A stretch of DNA of 8,718 nucleotides, taken from assembly GCA_016283945.1 (NCBI GenBank), contig JAEENW010000184.1:1-8718 (forward strand). The letters run 5' to 3'. Position 1 is the stretch's first letter, and each line of letters opens with the position of its first letter. This document shows positions 1 to 6,162 of this stretch, piece after piece. The notes below the pieces were generated by a model, which was not told where the DNA came from, did no database searches, and was given only the letters and a program-made list of their open reading frames with translations. The position numbers and the translations under genes were made by a program. The stretch comes from Bacillota bacterium. Lineage in GTDB: Bacteria; Bacillota; Clostridia; Peptostreptococcales; Anaerovoracaceae.

Positions 1-548
1 AGGGTCTTGCCTTCCTTCTTCGCGAGCTCGAAGGCGTATCTGATGACTCTCTCGCAGCCGGCCCTGGAGAACACTCCGTTCTGGATGACGACCTCGTTGG
101 GCTTGCCCTTGTAGAGCCAGGCGCCGCTTCCTGCGTACTCGCCCTCGGAGTTCTCGCGGATGAAGGTCATGTCGATGTCGTCCGTTCCGGCGTCCTTCAG
201 GGGGCAGGGCGCTCCCTTGAGCAGCTTTACGGGCCTGAGGTTGATGTATTGATCGAAGCTCTTCCTGATAACGAGGAGCAGGTCCCAGAGCGAGATGTGG
301 TCGGGGACCTTGGGGTCGCCGACGGCGCCGAGGAATATGGCGTCGAAGCCCTTGAGGGTCTCGATGCCGTCCTTCGGCATCATCTCCCCGTGCTCGAGAT
401 AGTACTCGCAGCCCCAGGGGAAGAAGGTGAAATCGAAGCAGAAGCTTCCGTCCAGCTCGGCCGCGCGCTTAAGGACCTTGACTCCTTCGGCTATGACCTC
501 GGGACCTATCCCGTCTCCCGCTATTACCGCGATCTTGTAGGTGTTCAT
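1..548 (-). CDS. Tartrate/D-malate dehydrogenase family protein (isopropylmalate dehydrogenase superfamily), N-terminal half
   Basis: Only the first 182 codons are visible; the rest lies beyond the left edge (the family is about 350-360 residues). The N terminus has the superfamily's nucleotide-site signature AGDGIGPEV at residues 10-18. The segments CEYYLEHGEMMPKDG (about 47-61), GAVGDPKVPDHISLW (about 74-88), FDQYINLRPVKL and FIRENSEGEY match what I recall of E. coli DmlA and Pseudomonas tartrate dehydrogenase better than leucine-pathway LeuB. Family members carry out NAD-dependent oxidation and decarboxylation of D-malate, tartrate or related 2-hydroxy diacids with a divalent metal in the cytosol. 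The metal-binding aspartates of the C-terminal half are outside the window. The start at 548 is supported by an AAGGAG about 10 bases upstream. It lies 24 bases after the aldo/keto reductase stop and is probably the last visible gene of the minus-strand operon. Family is well supported; exact substrate is not. Confidence 0.9.
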   Translation of the reverse strand, partial: MNTYKIAVIAGDGIGPEVIAEGVKVLKRAAELDGSFCFDFTFFPWGCEYYLEHGEMMPKDGIETLKGFDAIFLGAVGDPKVPDHISLWDLLLVIRKSFDQYINLRPVKLLKGAPCPLKDAGTDDIDMTFIRENSEGEYAGSGAWLYKGKPNEVVIQNGVFSRAGCERVIRYAFELAKKEGKT

Positions 549-572
549 TGGATGTGTTCTCCTTTCAAAGCT

Positions 573-1721
573 CTACTTGTCGTAGAACCCGGCGTACTTG
601 ACGGTGAAGTCCTGCATCATGCCGGGGATGTCGAGGCCCTGCGGGCAGACGGAGGCGCAGCCGCCGCAGCCTATGCAGGCGGAGGGCTTCTTGTCGTCGG
701 GCAGGGAGCCGATATACCTCGGAGCTGAGGTTCCGCCGTTGTTGTACATCATCTCGTTGTATATCGCCATGATCCTGGGGATGTCGAGGCCCATCGGGCA
801 CTCGTTCTCCTCCACGCAGTATCTGCAGGCGGTGCAGGGGAGGGTGTTCTTCTTCATCATCTCGTCGGTGATGGAGAGAAGAGCGGCGCGCTCCTCCTCG
901 CTGAGGGGCTTGTCCTCGCTGAAGGTCTTGATGTTCTCCTTGAGCTGGTCCATGTTGGACATGCCGGAGAGTATCATGGTGACTCCGGGGATGCCGTTGA
1001 CGAATCTGAGCGCCCAGGCGGGGTTGCTCTCATCCGGCCTGAAGGCCTTGAGCTGCTTCTCGTACTCCTCGCCGATGTCTACGAGCTTGCCTCCGCGCAC
1101 GGGCTCCATGACCCATACGGGGACGTTCCTGCTGTTCAGGAGCTCGACCTTCTCGTTGGCTCTCTGCAGCTTCCAGTCGAGCCAGTTGAGCTGGATCTGG
1201 CAGAACTCGAGCTCGGGGTATGCGTCTAGGGTCCTCTCAAGGACGCCAAGCTGGCCGTGGCAGGAGAAGCCGAGGTGCCTGATTCGGCCGGCCTTCTTCT
1301 GCTCGAGCAGGTACTCGACCACGCCGAAGTCCTTGTTGAGGAACCAGTCGACGTTGCCCTCGTTCACGTTGTGGAGCAGATAGAAATCGAAGTACTCGAC
1401 CTGGCACTTCTCGAGCTGTCTCTCGAAGATCTCGGGCGCCTTTTTGAAGTTCTCCTCGTTGAAGCCGGGGAACTTGCTGGAGAGGCAGAAGCTGTCTCTG
1501 GGATAGTTCTTGAGTATCTCGCCGACGACGAGCTCGGACTGCTGGTTGTGATAGGGCCAGGCGGTATCGTAGTAGTTGATGCCGTTCTTCATGGCGTAAT
1601 CTATCATCTCTGCGGTCTTTTCCTTGTCGATGTTTCCGGTATCCTCACCGATGATCGGAAGCCTCATGCAGCCGAGTCCGAGGGCAGAGAGCTTGATTCC
1701 CTTGAAATCCTTGTAGATCAT
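573..1721 (-). CDS. Aldo/keto reductase with C-terminal di-[4Fe-4S] ferredoxin-like domain (paralogue 1)
   Basis: 382 residues. An aldo/keto reductase barrel (about 1-290) shows the usual catalytic tetrad as D52 (YDTAW), Y57, K83 (SSKFPG) and H117 (LLHNV). The C-terminal extension has two cysteine clusters: C296, C299, C302 and C308 followed by Pro, and C349, C352, C355 and C359 followed by Pro. This is the pattern of a two-[4Fe-4S] ferredoxin-like tail found on many anaerobe AKRs. The first cluster has five residues before its last Cys instead of the usual three. The protein is presumably a cytosolic redox enzyme passing electrons between NAD(P)H or an Fe-S donor and a carbonyl/hydroxyl substrate, which cannot be identified. 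The start lies one base after the stop of the paralogous gene upstream, and its Shine-Dalgarno sequence is inside that gene's last codons, so coupled translation is likely. Hand alignment gives about 57 identities in the first 100 positions with paralogue 2. Confidence 0.93.
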   Translation of the reverse strand: MIYKDFKGIKLSALGLGCMRLPIIGEDTGNIDKEKTAEMIDYAMKNGINYYDTAWPYHNQQSELVVGEILKNYPRDSFCLSSKFPGFNEENFKKAPEIFERQLEKCQVEYFDFYLLHNVNEGNVDWFLNKDFGVVEYLLEQKKAGRIRHLGFSCHGQLGVLERTLDAYPELEFCQIQLNWLDWKLQRANEKVELLNSRNVPVWVMEPVRGGKLVDIGEEYEKQLKAFRPDESNPAWALRFVNGIPGVTMILSGMSNMDQLKENIKTFSEDKPLSEEERAALLSITDEMMKKNTLPCTACRYCVEENECPMGLDIPRIMAIYNEMMYNNGGTSAPRYIGSLPDDKKPSACIGCGGCASVCPQGLDIPGMMQDFTVKYAGFYDK

Positions 1722-1722
1722 G

Positions 1723-2874
1723 TTAGTCCTCCTTGCTGTAATACTCCTTGTACTTTACGACGAAATCGCTCATCATGCCCGGAATGTCGAGGTTCTGCGG
1801 GCAGACGGCGGCGCAGGCTCCGCAGCCGAGGCAGTCGTCGGGACGGTGTCCTTCGGGAGCGCTGCTGTATGTGATTGAAGGCACGAATCCGCCCTTGCTG
1901 TAGCACATGTCGTTGTAGGCGGTCATGAACTTGGGGATGTTGATCTGCATCGGGCAGTACTCGGTGCAGTAGGCGCAGCCGGTGCAGGGAAGGGCGGTGC
2001 GGCCTATCATTCCCTCGGCTATCTCCGCGAGCGCCTGCTTCTCGGCGGCGCTGAGCGGCTCCTCCTCGGAGGCGGTCTTTACGTTGTCGACGACCTGCTC
2101 CATGGTGGACATGCCGGAGAGGACCATGCCGACGCCCTCGGTCTCGATGGCGAAGCGAACGGCCCAGGAGGCCGGGGTCTCGCCGGGGCGCAGGGCTTCG
2201 AGCTTTTCCCTGTAATCGGCGTCTATGTCGGCCAGCTTGCCGCCGCGCACGGGCTCCATGACCCATACGGGGATCCCGCGGCTCTTGAGGTACTCGACCT
2301 TCCTGTCCGCCTTCTGCAGGGTCCAGTCGAGGTAATTGAGCTGTATCTGGCAGAACTCCACGTCGTCCTTATATGCCTCGACGAAGCGCTCGAGCACGTC
2401 CTGCTGTCCGTGGCAGGAGAAGCCGAGATGCCTGATGCGGCCGGCCTTTTTCTGCTCCCTGAGGTAGTCCATCACGCCGTACTGCGGATCGAGATAGGCG
2501 TCGATGTTCTTCTCGGTGACGTTGTGGCAGAGGTAGAAGTCGAAATAGTCCACGTCCAGCCTCTTCAGCTGCTCCTCGAAGATCTCGGGGAGCTTCGTGA
2601 AGTTCGCCAGGTCGTAGCCGGGGAACTTGGTCGCCAGATAGAAGCTGTCTCTGGGGAAGGCCTTGAGGAGCTTCCCGACCACCGGCTCCGAGTTGTGGTC
2701 GTGATATCCCCAGGCTGTATCGAAGTAGTTGACGCCGTGATCGTAGGCGTATCTGAACATCTCGGCGGCGAGCTCCTCGTTGATGTCGGCTGCCGCGTCG
2801 CTGTTCTTGGGGAGCCTCATGCACCCGAAGCCGAGCGCGGAGAGCTCTATGTCCTGAAACTTCTTGTATCTCAT
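1723..2874 (-). CDS. Aldo/keto reductase with C-terminal di-[4Fe-4S] ferredoxin-like domain (paralogue 2)
   Basis: 383 residues with the same architecture as the downstream gene. The AKR barrel carries the tetrad D52 (FDTAW), Y57, K83 (ATKFPG) and H117 (LCHNV). The C-terminal tail has two canonical CX2CX2CX3CP clusters: C297/C300/C303/C307 and C348/C351/C354/C358. The conserved VWVMEPVRGGK and RIRHLGFSCHGQ segments sit in the barrel. The role is an oxidoreductase of the Fe-S AKR subgroup, probably cytosolic; partner and substrate are unknown. The start at 2874 follows AAGGTGG about 8 bases upstream. It sits 27 bases after the DUF362 stop, and its own stop is one base before the next AKR start. 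The two genes look like a tandem duplication whose copies have diverged, perhaps for different substrates or as a heteromeric pair. The AKR/Fe-S assignment is secure; the physiological role is inference. Confidence 0.93.
   Translation of the reverse strand: MRYKKFQDIELSALGFGCMRLPKNSDAAADINEELAAEMFRYAYDHGVNYFDTAWGYHDHNSEPVVGKLLKAFPRDSFYLATKFPGYDLANFTKLPEIFEEQLKRLDVDYFDFYLCHNVTEKNIDAYLDPQYGVMDYLREQKKAGRIRHLGFSCHGQQDVLERFVEAYKDDVEFCQIQLNYLDWTLQKADRKVEYLKSRGIPVWVMEPVRGGKLADIDADYREKLEALRPGETPASWAVRFAIETEGVGMVLSGMSTMEQVVDNVKTASEEEPLSAAEKQALAEIAEGMIGRTALPCTGCAYCTEYCPMQINIPKFMTAYNDMCYSKGGFVPSITYSSAPEGHRPDDCLGCGACAAVCPQNLDIPGMMSDFVVKYKEYYSKED
1727..1734 (-). promoter_or_regulatory. Shine-Dalgarno of AKR paralogue 1, embedded in the 3' end of paralogue 2
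   Basis: The minus strand reads AAGGAGGA immediately before the TAA of the upstream gene, with the ATG of the next gene at 1721. The last sense codons of paralogue 2 (Lys-Glu-Asp) therefore double as a near-perfect ribosome binding site, and stop and start are separated by one base. This arrangement favours re-initiation and a fixed ratio of the two proteins. Confidence 0.8.
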
Positions 2875-2901
2875 ATTTTCACCACCTTATAAAGCTTTGA
2901 G

Positions 2902-3786
2902 CTAGATCTCCACGAGCTCGTATTCCCTGGAGCCGAAGCCCAGCTGAGCGGCAGCCTCGATGGTGTGCACGCCGTTTCTGGTCTCCACTCTCTCGAGGAA
3001 GTGAGCCTGGCCGGGATCGTCCTTGGCCGCGTAGACGAGGTCGATGCAGGCCTGGTCGATCGCTATGGGATCGAGGGACGCGAGCATTCCGATATCCTTC
3101 ATGCAGGGATCCTCGGCGATCGCGCAGCAGTCGCAGTCGACGGAGATGTTGGCCATGACGTTGATGAAGACCATCTCTCCCTTGAAGTAGTCGACAACAG
3201 CCTTGGCCGCGTCAGCCATGGACTCTAGGAAGGCGTTCTGCTCCGTAGCGGGGGACCAGCACTTGAACTGGTCGTCGGTCCTGCCGGCGGAGTGGACTAT
3301 CGCCTTGCCGGCGGTGGACTGCACTCCGATACCGAGCTGCTTGAGCGCTCCGCCGAAGCCTCCCATCGGGTGGCCCTTGAAGTGGGCGAGGACGAGCATG
3401 GAGTCGTAGTTCTCGATGTTCTTTCCGAAGTAGGTCTTGCTGAGCTGAAGCCCGCCTTCGATGGGGATCTCAAGATCCGGTCCCTCGGCGTCCATCAGGT
3501 CGACGTCGAAGAGACTGTCCCAGCCGTGATACTTGATGAGCTTTTTGTGCTTTTCGGTGGAATTCCTCTCGCCGCCGTAGGCGGTGTTGCACTCGACCAC
3601 GGTGCCTCCCACGGCTTCTACCATGGGCTGCCAGAATTCTGGCCTCATGAAGTTCTGATTTCCCTTTTCGCCGGAATGGAGCTTTACAGCTACTTTGCCG
3701 GGGAGTTGTTTGCCAAGGTTATCATAGAGCGTGACCACTTTTGCGGGACTTATCTCTCTTGTGAAAAATACTATGGGCTTAGACAT
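2902..3786 (-). CDS. DUF362 family protein, short form without ferredoxin insert
   Basis: 294 residues from the start chosen at 3786, where the minus strand has AGGGAGG seven bases before ATG. The frame is open for 27 more codons upstream, but those are hydrophobic/AT-rich and have no better RBS. The sequence matches the DUF362 family: KVAVKLHSGE near 31-40, VVECNTAYGG at 63-72, LAHFKGHPMGGFGG at 133-146, and DIGMLASLDPIAIDQACIDLV at 231-251. Longer DUF362 proteins carry an eight-Cys ferredoxin module in the middle. Here only a short segment (about 168-190, one Cys) occupies that place. A Cys-rich patch, C218, C220, C221 and C228, follows. There is no signal peptide or membrane segment. The biochemical function is unknown for the family, although many members are Fe-S proteins. 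It is the first gene of the operon, followed after 27 bases by the two Fe-S AKRs, so a redox or maturation role with them is a reasonable guess. Confidence 0.88.
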   Translation of the reverse strand: MSKPIVFFTREISPAKVVTLYDNLGKQLPGKVAVKLHSGEKGNQNFMRPEFWQPMVEAVGGTVVECNTAYGGERNSTEKHKKLIKYHGWDSLFDVDLMDAEGPDLEIPIEGGLQLSKTYFGKNIENYDSMLVLAHFKGHPMGGFGGALKQLGIGVQSTAGKAIVHSAGRTDDQFKCWSPATEQNAFLESMADAAKAVVDYFKGEMVFINVMANISVDCDCCAIAEDPCMKDIGMLASLDPIAIDQACIDLVYAAKDDPGQAHFLERVETRNGVHTIEAAAQLGFGSREYELVEI

Positions 3787-3822
3787 ATCGATACCTCCCT
3801 TAAACATAATTTGACGTTTATA

Positions 3823-3846
3823 TTTTACACTACAAATCACGTAAAA
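3823..3846. repeat. Inverted repeat TTTTAC-N12-GTAAAA, possible operator
   Basis: Perfect 6-base arms at 3823-3828 and 3841-3846 are separated by 12 bases, upstream of the DUF362-AKR operon and just downstream of a predicted minus-strand start site. The position suits a repressor site, but AT-rich sequence makes short repeats common and no regulator is encoded nearby. Confidence 0.3.
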
Positions 3847-3855
3847 GTCCAAAAA

Positions 3856-3883
3856 ATAATATGACACATTTGTGGAAATACAA
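3856..3883 (-). promoter_or_regulatory. Candidate sigma-70 promoter for the DUF362-AKR-dehydrogenase operon
   Basis: On the minus strand, a TTGTAT -35-like element (3878-3883) and a TATTAT -10 (3856-3861) are spaced by 16 bases. This would give a leader of about 60 bases before the DUF362 start. The -10 is good, the -35 is weak (three of six). An alternative lies closer to the gene: TTGGAC, 17 bases, TGTAAA within 3823-3851. The true start site cannot be chosen from sequence alone. Confidence 0.35.
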
Positions 3884-3885
3884 AT
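3868..3885. repeat. Inverted repeat ATTTGT-N6-ACAAAT between divergent promoters
   Basis: Perfect 6-base arms at 3868-3873 and 3880-3885 surround six bases. The repeat covers the -35 regions proposed for both the leftward operon and the rightward MATE gene, so a dimeric regulator bound here could affect both. A third ACAAAT copy lies at 3832-3837. No regulator is recognisable nearby. Confidence 0.35.
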
Positions 3886-3901
3886 ATATATGGTATATAA
3901 T
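3873..3901 (+). promoter_or_regulatory. Promoter of the MATE transporter gene
   Basis: A perfect TATAAT -10 at 3896-3901 is preceded, after 17 bases, by TGGAAA (3873-3878, four of six to consensus). Transcription would start near 3908, giving a 30-base leader that contains the AAGGTGG ribosome binding site at 3924-3930. Confidence 0.5.
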
Positions 3902-3937
3902 TCTGTGGTTAAAAGAGAAGATCAAGGTGGTTAGAAA

Positions 3938-5449
3938 ATGGCAGAAGAAAAGAAAGTCAAGATCATCCGCACCACTCTGGATGATCTGCCCATGGGAAGA
4001 GAGGAGGACCTTCCCGAACCCGGTTCGAAGCTCGAAAAGTACGAGCTTCCCGAGGGCGTAAACAGCGGCATGCTCTACCGCGACGTGCTCAGGATAGCCT
4101 GGCCGTCGCTCGTCGAGCTCATCCTCACCCAGCTCACGAGCATGGCCGACCAGATCATGGTCGGAAGGCTTCCGGGCCAGCTCGGAGTACAGGCTCTTTC
4201 GGCTGTAGGCCTCAGCACCCAGCCCAAGTTCCTGCTCATGACTCTGGTGCAGTCGCTCAACATCGGCGGCACGGCCATGGTAGCGAGGTACAGGGGGCTC
4301 GGCGACCAGAAGAAGGCCAACCAGGTGCTCAGGCAGTCCGTGATCGTAAACCTCGTGCTCGCGATATTCTTCGCCATCATGGGCGTCGTCTTCGCGCGCC
4401 CGATGGTCAAGCTCATAGCGGGCGCCAACATCTCCGAGACTACGCTCAACTACGGCATCACTTACTTCAAGATCCAGATGTACGGCTTCGTTCCCATCGG
4501 GATGACCTTCACGCTGACGGCGGCGCTGCGCGGCTGCGGCGACACGAAGATGCCGATGATCTACAACACGATAGCCAACATCGTCAACGTGGTCTTCAAC
4601 TATCTGCTGATCTACGGCAAGTTCGGCTTCCCCGAGATGGACGTTGCGGGCGCATCCCTGGCTACCGTCATCGGCCAGACCGTAGCCTTCCTGATCGCCT
4701 TCGCGGTCATAGTCAGCAAGACCCGCTTCGTATACCTGGACTTCAAGGAGAAGTTCTACATCGACAGCGACATCTTCAAGGACGTGGTGAAGATCGGCTT
4801 CCCCTCCATGATGGAGCAGCTCTTCATGAGGGCCGGCATCATCCTCTACACCAGGACGATCACGAGCCTCGGCGACATAGCCTACGCCACGCACCAGATA
4901 TGCATGAACATACAGTCCATGAGCTTCATGATGGGCATGGCCTTCCAGAACGCGAACACCACGCTCTCAGGCCAGAGCATCGGAAAGAAGCGCATAGACA
5001 TGGCCTGGCTCTACAACAAGCACACGAAGAGGCTGGGGCTCATCACCGCGGTGATACTCGCGGCGCTGATCTTCACCTTTAGCGGGACTCTGGTCAGGCT
5101 CTACAACGAGAACCCCGAGGTCATAAGGCTCGGCTCGGAGATCCTCGCCTTCGTCGCCTTCATGCAGCCCTTCCAGAACCAGCAGTTCATCACGAACGGC
5201 GCGCTGAGGGGCGCGGGAGACACCAGGTTCTCGGCCATGGTCATCTTCGTGACTGTGCTCGGCATCAGGAGCGGCTTCGGTATGCTCTTCGTCCACGTCT
5301 TCCACTGGGGCCTCAAGGGAGCCTGGTACGCCCTCGTTCTCGACCAGGGCATCAGGACCGCCCTCATACTCTGGCACTATTCCACGGGCAACTGGCGCTT
5401 CATCAAGATGCACGACCGCTCCGTGAAGAGCGCCAAGCAGGGCGGCTGA
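3938..5449 (+). CDS. MATE family efflux transporter
   Basis: 503-residue integral membrane protein of the multidrug and toxic compound extrusion family, which exports cationic drugs or other organics in exchange for Na+ or H+. The first 45 or so residues are hydrophilic and charged, a modest extension before helix 1. About twelve hydrophobic segments follow. Family marks include MADQIMVGRL at 69-78 and the duplicated half-repeat signatures LRGCGDTKMP (197-206) and LRGAGDTRFS (423-432), which show the two six-helix lobes. The start follows AAGGTGG seven bases upstream. The gene is monocistronic: its own promoter is at 3873-3901 and a strong terminator lies 30 bases after the stop. It is divergent from the redox operon. 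The substrate cannot be predicted; NorM-like or DinF-like subgroup placement needs a tree. Confidence 0.95.
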   Translation: MAEEKKVKIIRTTLDDLPMGREEDLPEPGSKLEKYELPEGVNSGMLYRDVLRIAWPSLVELILTQLTSMADQIMVGRLPGQLGVQALSAVGLSTQPKFLLMTLVQSLNIGGTAMVARYRGLGDQKKANQVLRQSVIVNLVLAIFFAIMGVVFARPMVKLIAGANISETTLNYGITYFKIQMYGFVPIGMTFTLTAALRGCGDTKMPMIYNTIANIVNVVFNYLLIYGKFGFPEMDVAGASLATVIGQTVAFLIAFAVIVSKTRFVYLDFKEKFYIDSDIFKDVVKIGFPSMMEQLFMRAGIILYTRTITSLGDIAYATHQICMNIQSMSFMMGMAFQNANTTLSGQSIGKKRIDMAWLYNKHTKRLGLITAVILAALIFTFSGTLVRLYNENPEVIRLGSEILAFVAFMQPFQNQQFITNGALRGAGDTRFSAMVIFVTVLGIRSGFGMLFVHVFHWGLKGAWYALVLDQGIRTALILWHYSTGNWRFIKMHDRSVKSAKQGG

Positions 5450-5479
5450 AAGCGGCTCTGAGATTAAAAGAAGCACGAA

Positions 5480-5515
5480 AAAAGATCAGCTCGCATGAGC
5501 TGATCTTTTCGTTTC
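5480..5515. terminator. Bidirectional intrinsic terminator between MATE and bactofilin genes
   Basis: A perfect 13-bp stem (5480-5492 with 5497-5509) closes a GCAT loop and is T-rich on both strands: TTTTCGTTT after the plus-strand stem and TTTTTTCG on the minus strand. It lies 30 bases after the MATE stop and 22 bases beyond the bactofilin stop, so it serves both convergent genes. Confidence 0.9.
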
Positions 5516-5531
5516 TGACGCTTGCGCCGCC

Positions 5532-5888
5532 TTACTTGATCATCTTGCAGGTGCCGTCGAGCAGGGAACCGGGGTAGGTGACGATGTTCTTCGTGGCTAC
5601 GTCGCCGGTGAAGCTCGCCTCCGCCTTGATGTCCATGAGCTCGCTGCAGGTGGCGGTGCCTTCGCCCTTGCCGTAGACGATCAGGGAAGCGCAGGAGATG
5701 TTGCCCTTGAAGCTTCCGGTCTGGGTTACGATGACGGTGTCGGTTGACACGATCTCGCCCTCGAACTCGCCGTCGATCCTGATGGGCTTGTCGGTGTTGA
5801 CGTTGCCCTTGAACCTGGTGCGCTCGCTGATGACGGTCTCGATAACGGTCGAATCTATGCTTATGCTTTCGTACTTATCCTGAGGCAT
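5532..5888 (-). CDS. Bactofilin (polymer-forming cytoskeletal protein)
   Basis: 118 residues. A short N-terminal tail (about 1-25) precedes a right-handed beta-helix core of repeated glycine-containing strands, for example FKGNV (26-30), IRIDGEFEGEI (36-46), GSFKGNI (58-64), ASFTGDV (91-97) and GSLLDG (107-112). This is the bactofilin (formerly DUF583) pattern. Such proteins self-assemble into nucleotide-independent filaments, often membrane-associated, that organise cell-wall or surface functions. There is no transmembrane helix; attachment, if any, would be through the N-terminal tail. Two cysteines, C66 and C81, lie in the core. The start at 5888 is preceded by AAGGAG six to seven bases upstream. 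The gene is monocistronic with no M23 peptidase neighbour, unlike many bactofilin loci, so its specific role is not indicated. Confidence 0.9.
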   Translation of the reverse strand: MPQDKYESISIDSTVIETVISERTRFKGNVNTDKPIRIDGEFEGEIVSTDTVIVTQTGSFKGNISCASLIVYGKGEGTATCSELMDIKAEASFTGDVATKNIVTYPGSLLDGTCKMIK

Positions 5889-5903
5889 GATTTACTCCTT
5901 ACT

Positions 5904-5916
5904 GATGCTCAGCATC
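5904..5916. repeat. Palindrome GATGCT-C-AGCATC in the bactofilin leader
   Basis: A perfect 13-base dyad lies between the predicted transcription start (about 5917) and the ribosome binding site of the bactofilin gene. It could be a small operator or, in RNA, a 5-bp hairpin with a three-base loop at the transcript's 5' end. Either reading is tentative. Confidence 0.35.
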
Positions 5917-5923
5917 GTTATGT

Positions 5924-5951
5924 ATTTTAGCATAACAAAATCGTTTTTCAA
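5924..5951 (-). promoter_or_regulatory. Promoter of the bactofilin gene
   Basis: The minus strand has TTGAAA (5946-5951) and TAAAAT (5924-5929), each five of six to consensus, spaced by 16 bases, with a TG one base upstream of the -10 (extended -10 type). It gives a leader of roughly 29 bases. It is back-to-back with the tRNA promoter. Confidence 0.65.
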
Positions 5952-5971
5952 TCTTTTTCTGATAAAAACAC

Positions 5972-6000
5972 TTGCAAACAGCAGGCAAAGAGTCTAATAT
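5972..6000 (+). promoter_or_regulatory. Promoter of tRNA-Leu
   Basis: TTGCAA (5972-5977), a 17-base spacer and TAATAT (5995-6000) place transcription start near 6007, a few bases before the mature tRNA 5' end. Confidence 0.6.
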
Positions 6001-6012
6001 ATTTACTGTTCT

Positions 6013-6099
6013 GCAGGTATGGCGGAATTGGCAGACGCGCACGGTTCAGGTCCGTGTGAGAGCAATTTCATGGAGGTTCGAGTCCTCTTACCTGCACCA
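6013..6099 (+). tRNA. tRNA-Leu (anticodon CAG), CCA encoded
   Basis: The 7-bp acceptor stem GCAGGTA (6013-6019) pairs with TACCTGC (6089-6095), followed by discriminator A and an encoded CCA at 6097-6099. The anticodon stem CACGG/CCGTG closes the loop TTCAGGT with anticodon CAG at 6047-6049, reading CUG leucine codons, which are common in the neighbouring genes. The long variable arm (about 6057-6071) marks a class II tRNA. The T arm has the TTCGAGT loop with a 5-bp stem including one G-U pair. No cross-over repeat or integrase is seen, so there is no sign of use as an attachment site. Confidence 0.97.
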
Positions 6100-6105
6100 C
6101 GATAG

Positions 6106-6142
6106 AAGCCGGAGCGCAGATCAGCGCTTCGGCTTTTGCTTT
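6106..6142 (+). terminator. Intrinsic terminator (possibly leaky) after tRNA-Leu
   Basis: A 12-bp stem with one G-U pair (6106-6117 with 6124-6135) and a six-base loop is followed by TTTTGCTTT with the T run interrupted. It begins seven bases after the tRNA CCA and ends only a few bases before the ribosome binding site of the downstream fusion gene, so readthrough is the simplest way to transcribe that gene. Confidence 0.75.
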
Positions 6143-6162
6143 ATACCGACAGGAGGAAAGGC

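Noticed and set aside
249..728. Plus-strand open frame across the dehydrogenase and AKR 3' end
   Set aside because: It spans two real minus-strand genes and their gap. Its Ala/Glu/Val-rich composition is that of a shadow.
3787..3867. Longer start (27 extra residues) for the DUF362 protein
   Set aside because: The extra segment covers the AT-rich promoter region, and AGGGAGG is correctly placed only for the ATG at 3786. The family aligns from MSKP onward.
3830..4894. Long minus-strand open frame of 354 codons opposite the MATE gene
   Set aside because: It is antisense to a clear MATE gene with an intact family signature, promoter, RBS and terminator. Its composition (rich in His, Asp, Glu, Val and Arg) is typical of a high-GC shadow frame, and it has no recognisable domain.
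6013..6099. tRNA-Leu as an integration site for a mobile element
   Set aside because: No duplicated tRNA 3' end, integrase or composition change is seen downstream within the window.
6136..6162. TTG start extending the fusion protein by nine residues
   Set aside because: The TTG lies in the tRNA terminator and has no Shine-Dalgarno, while the ATG at 6163 has AGGAGG at the right distance.
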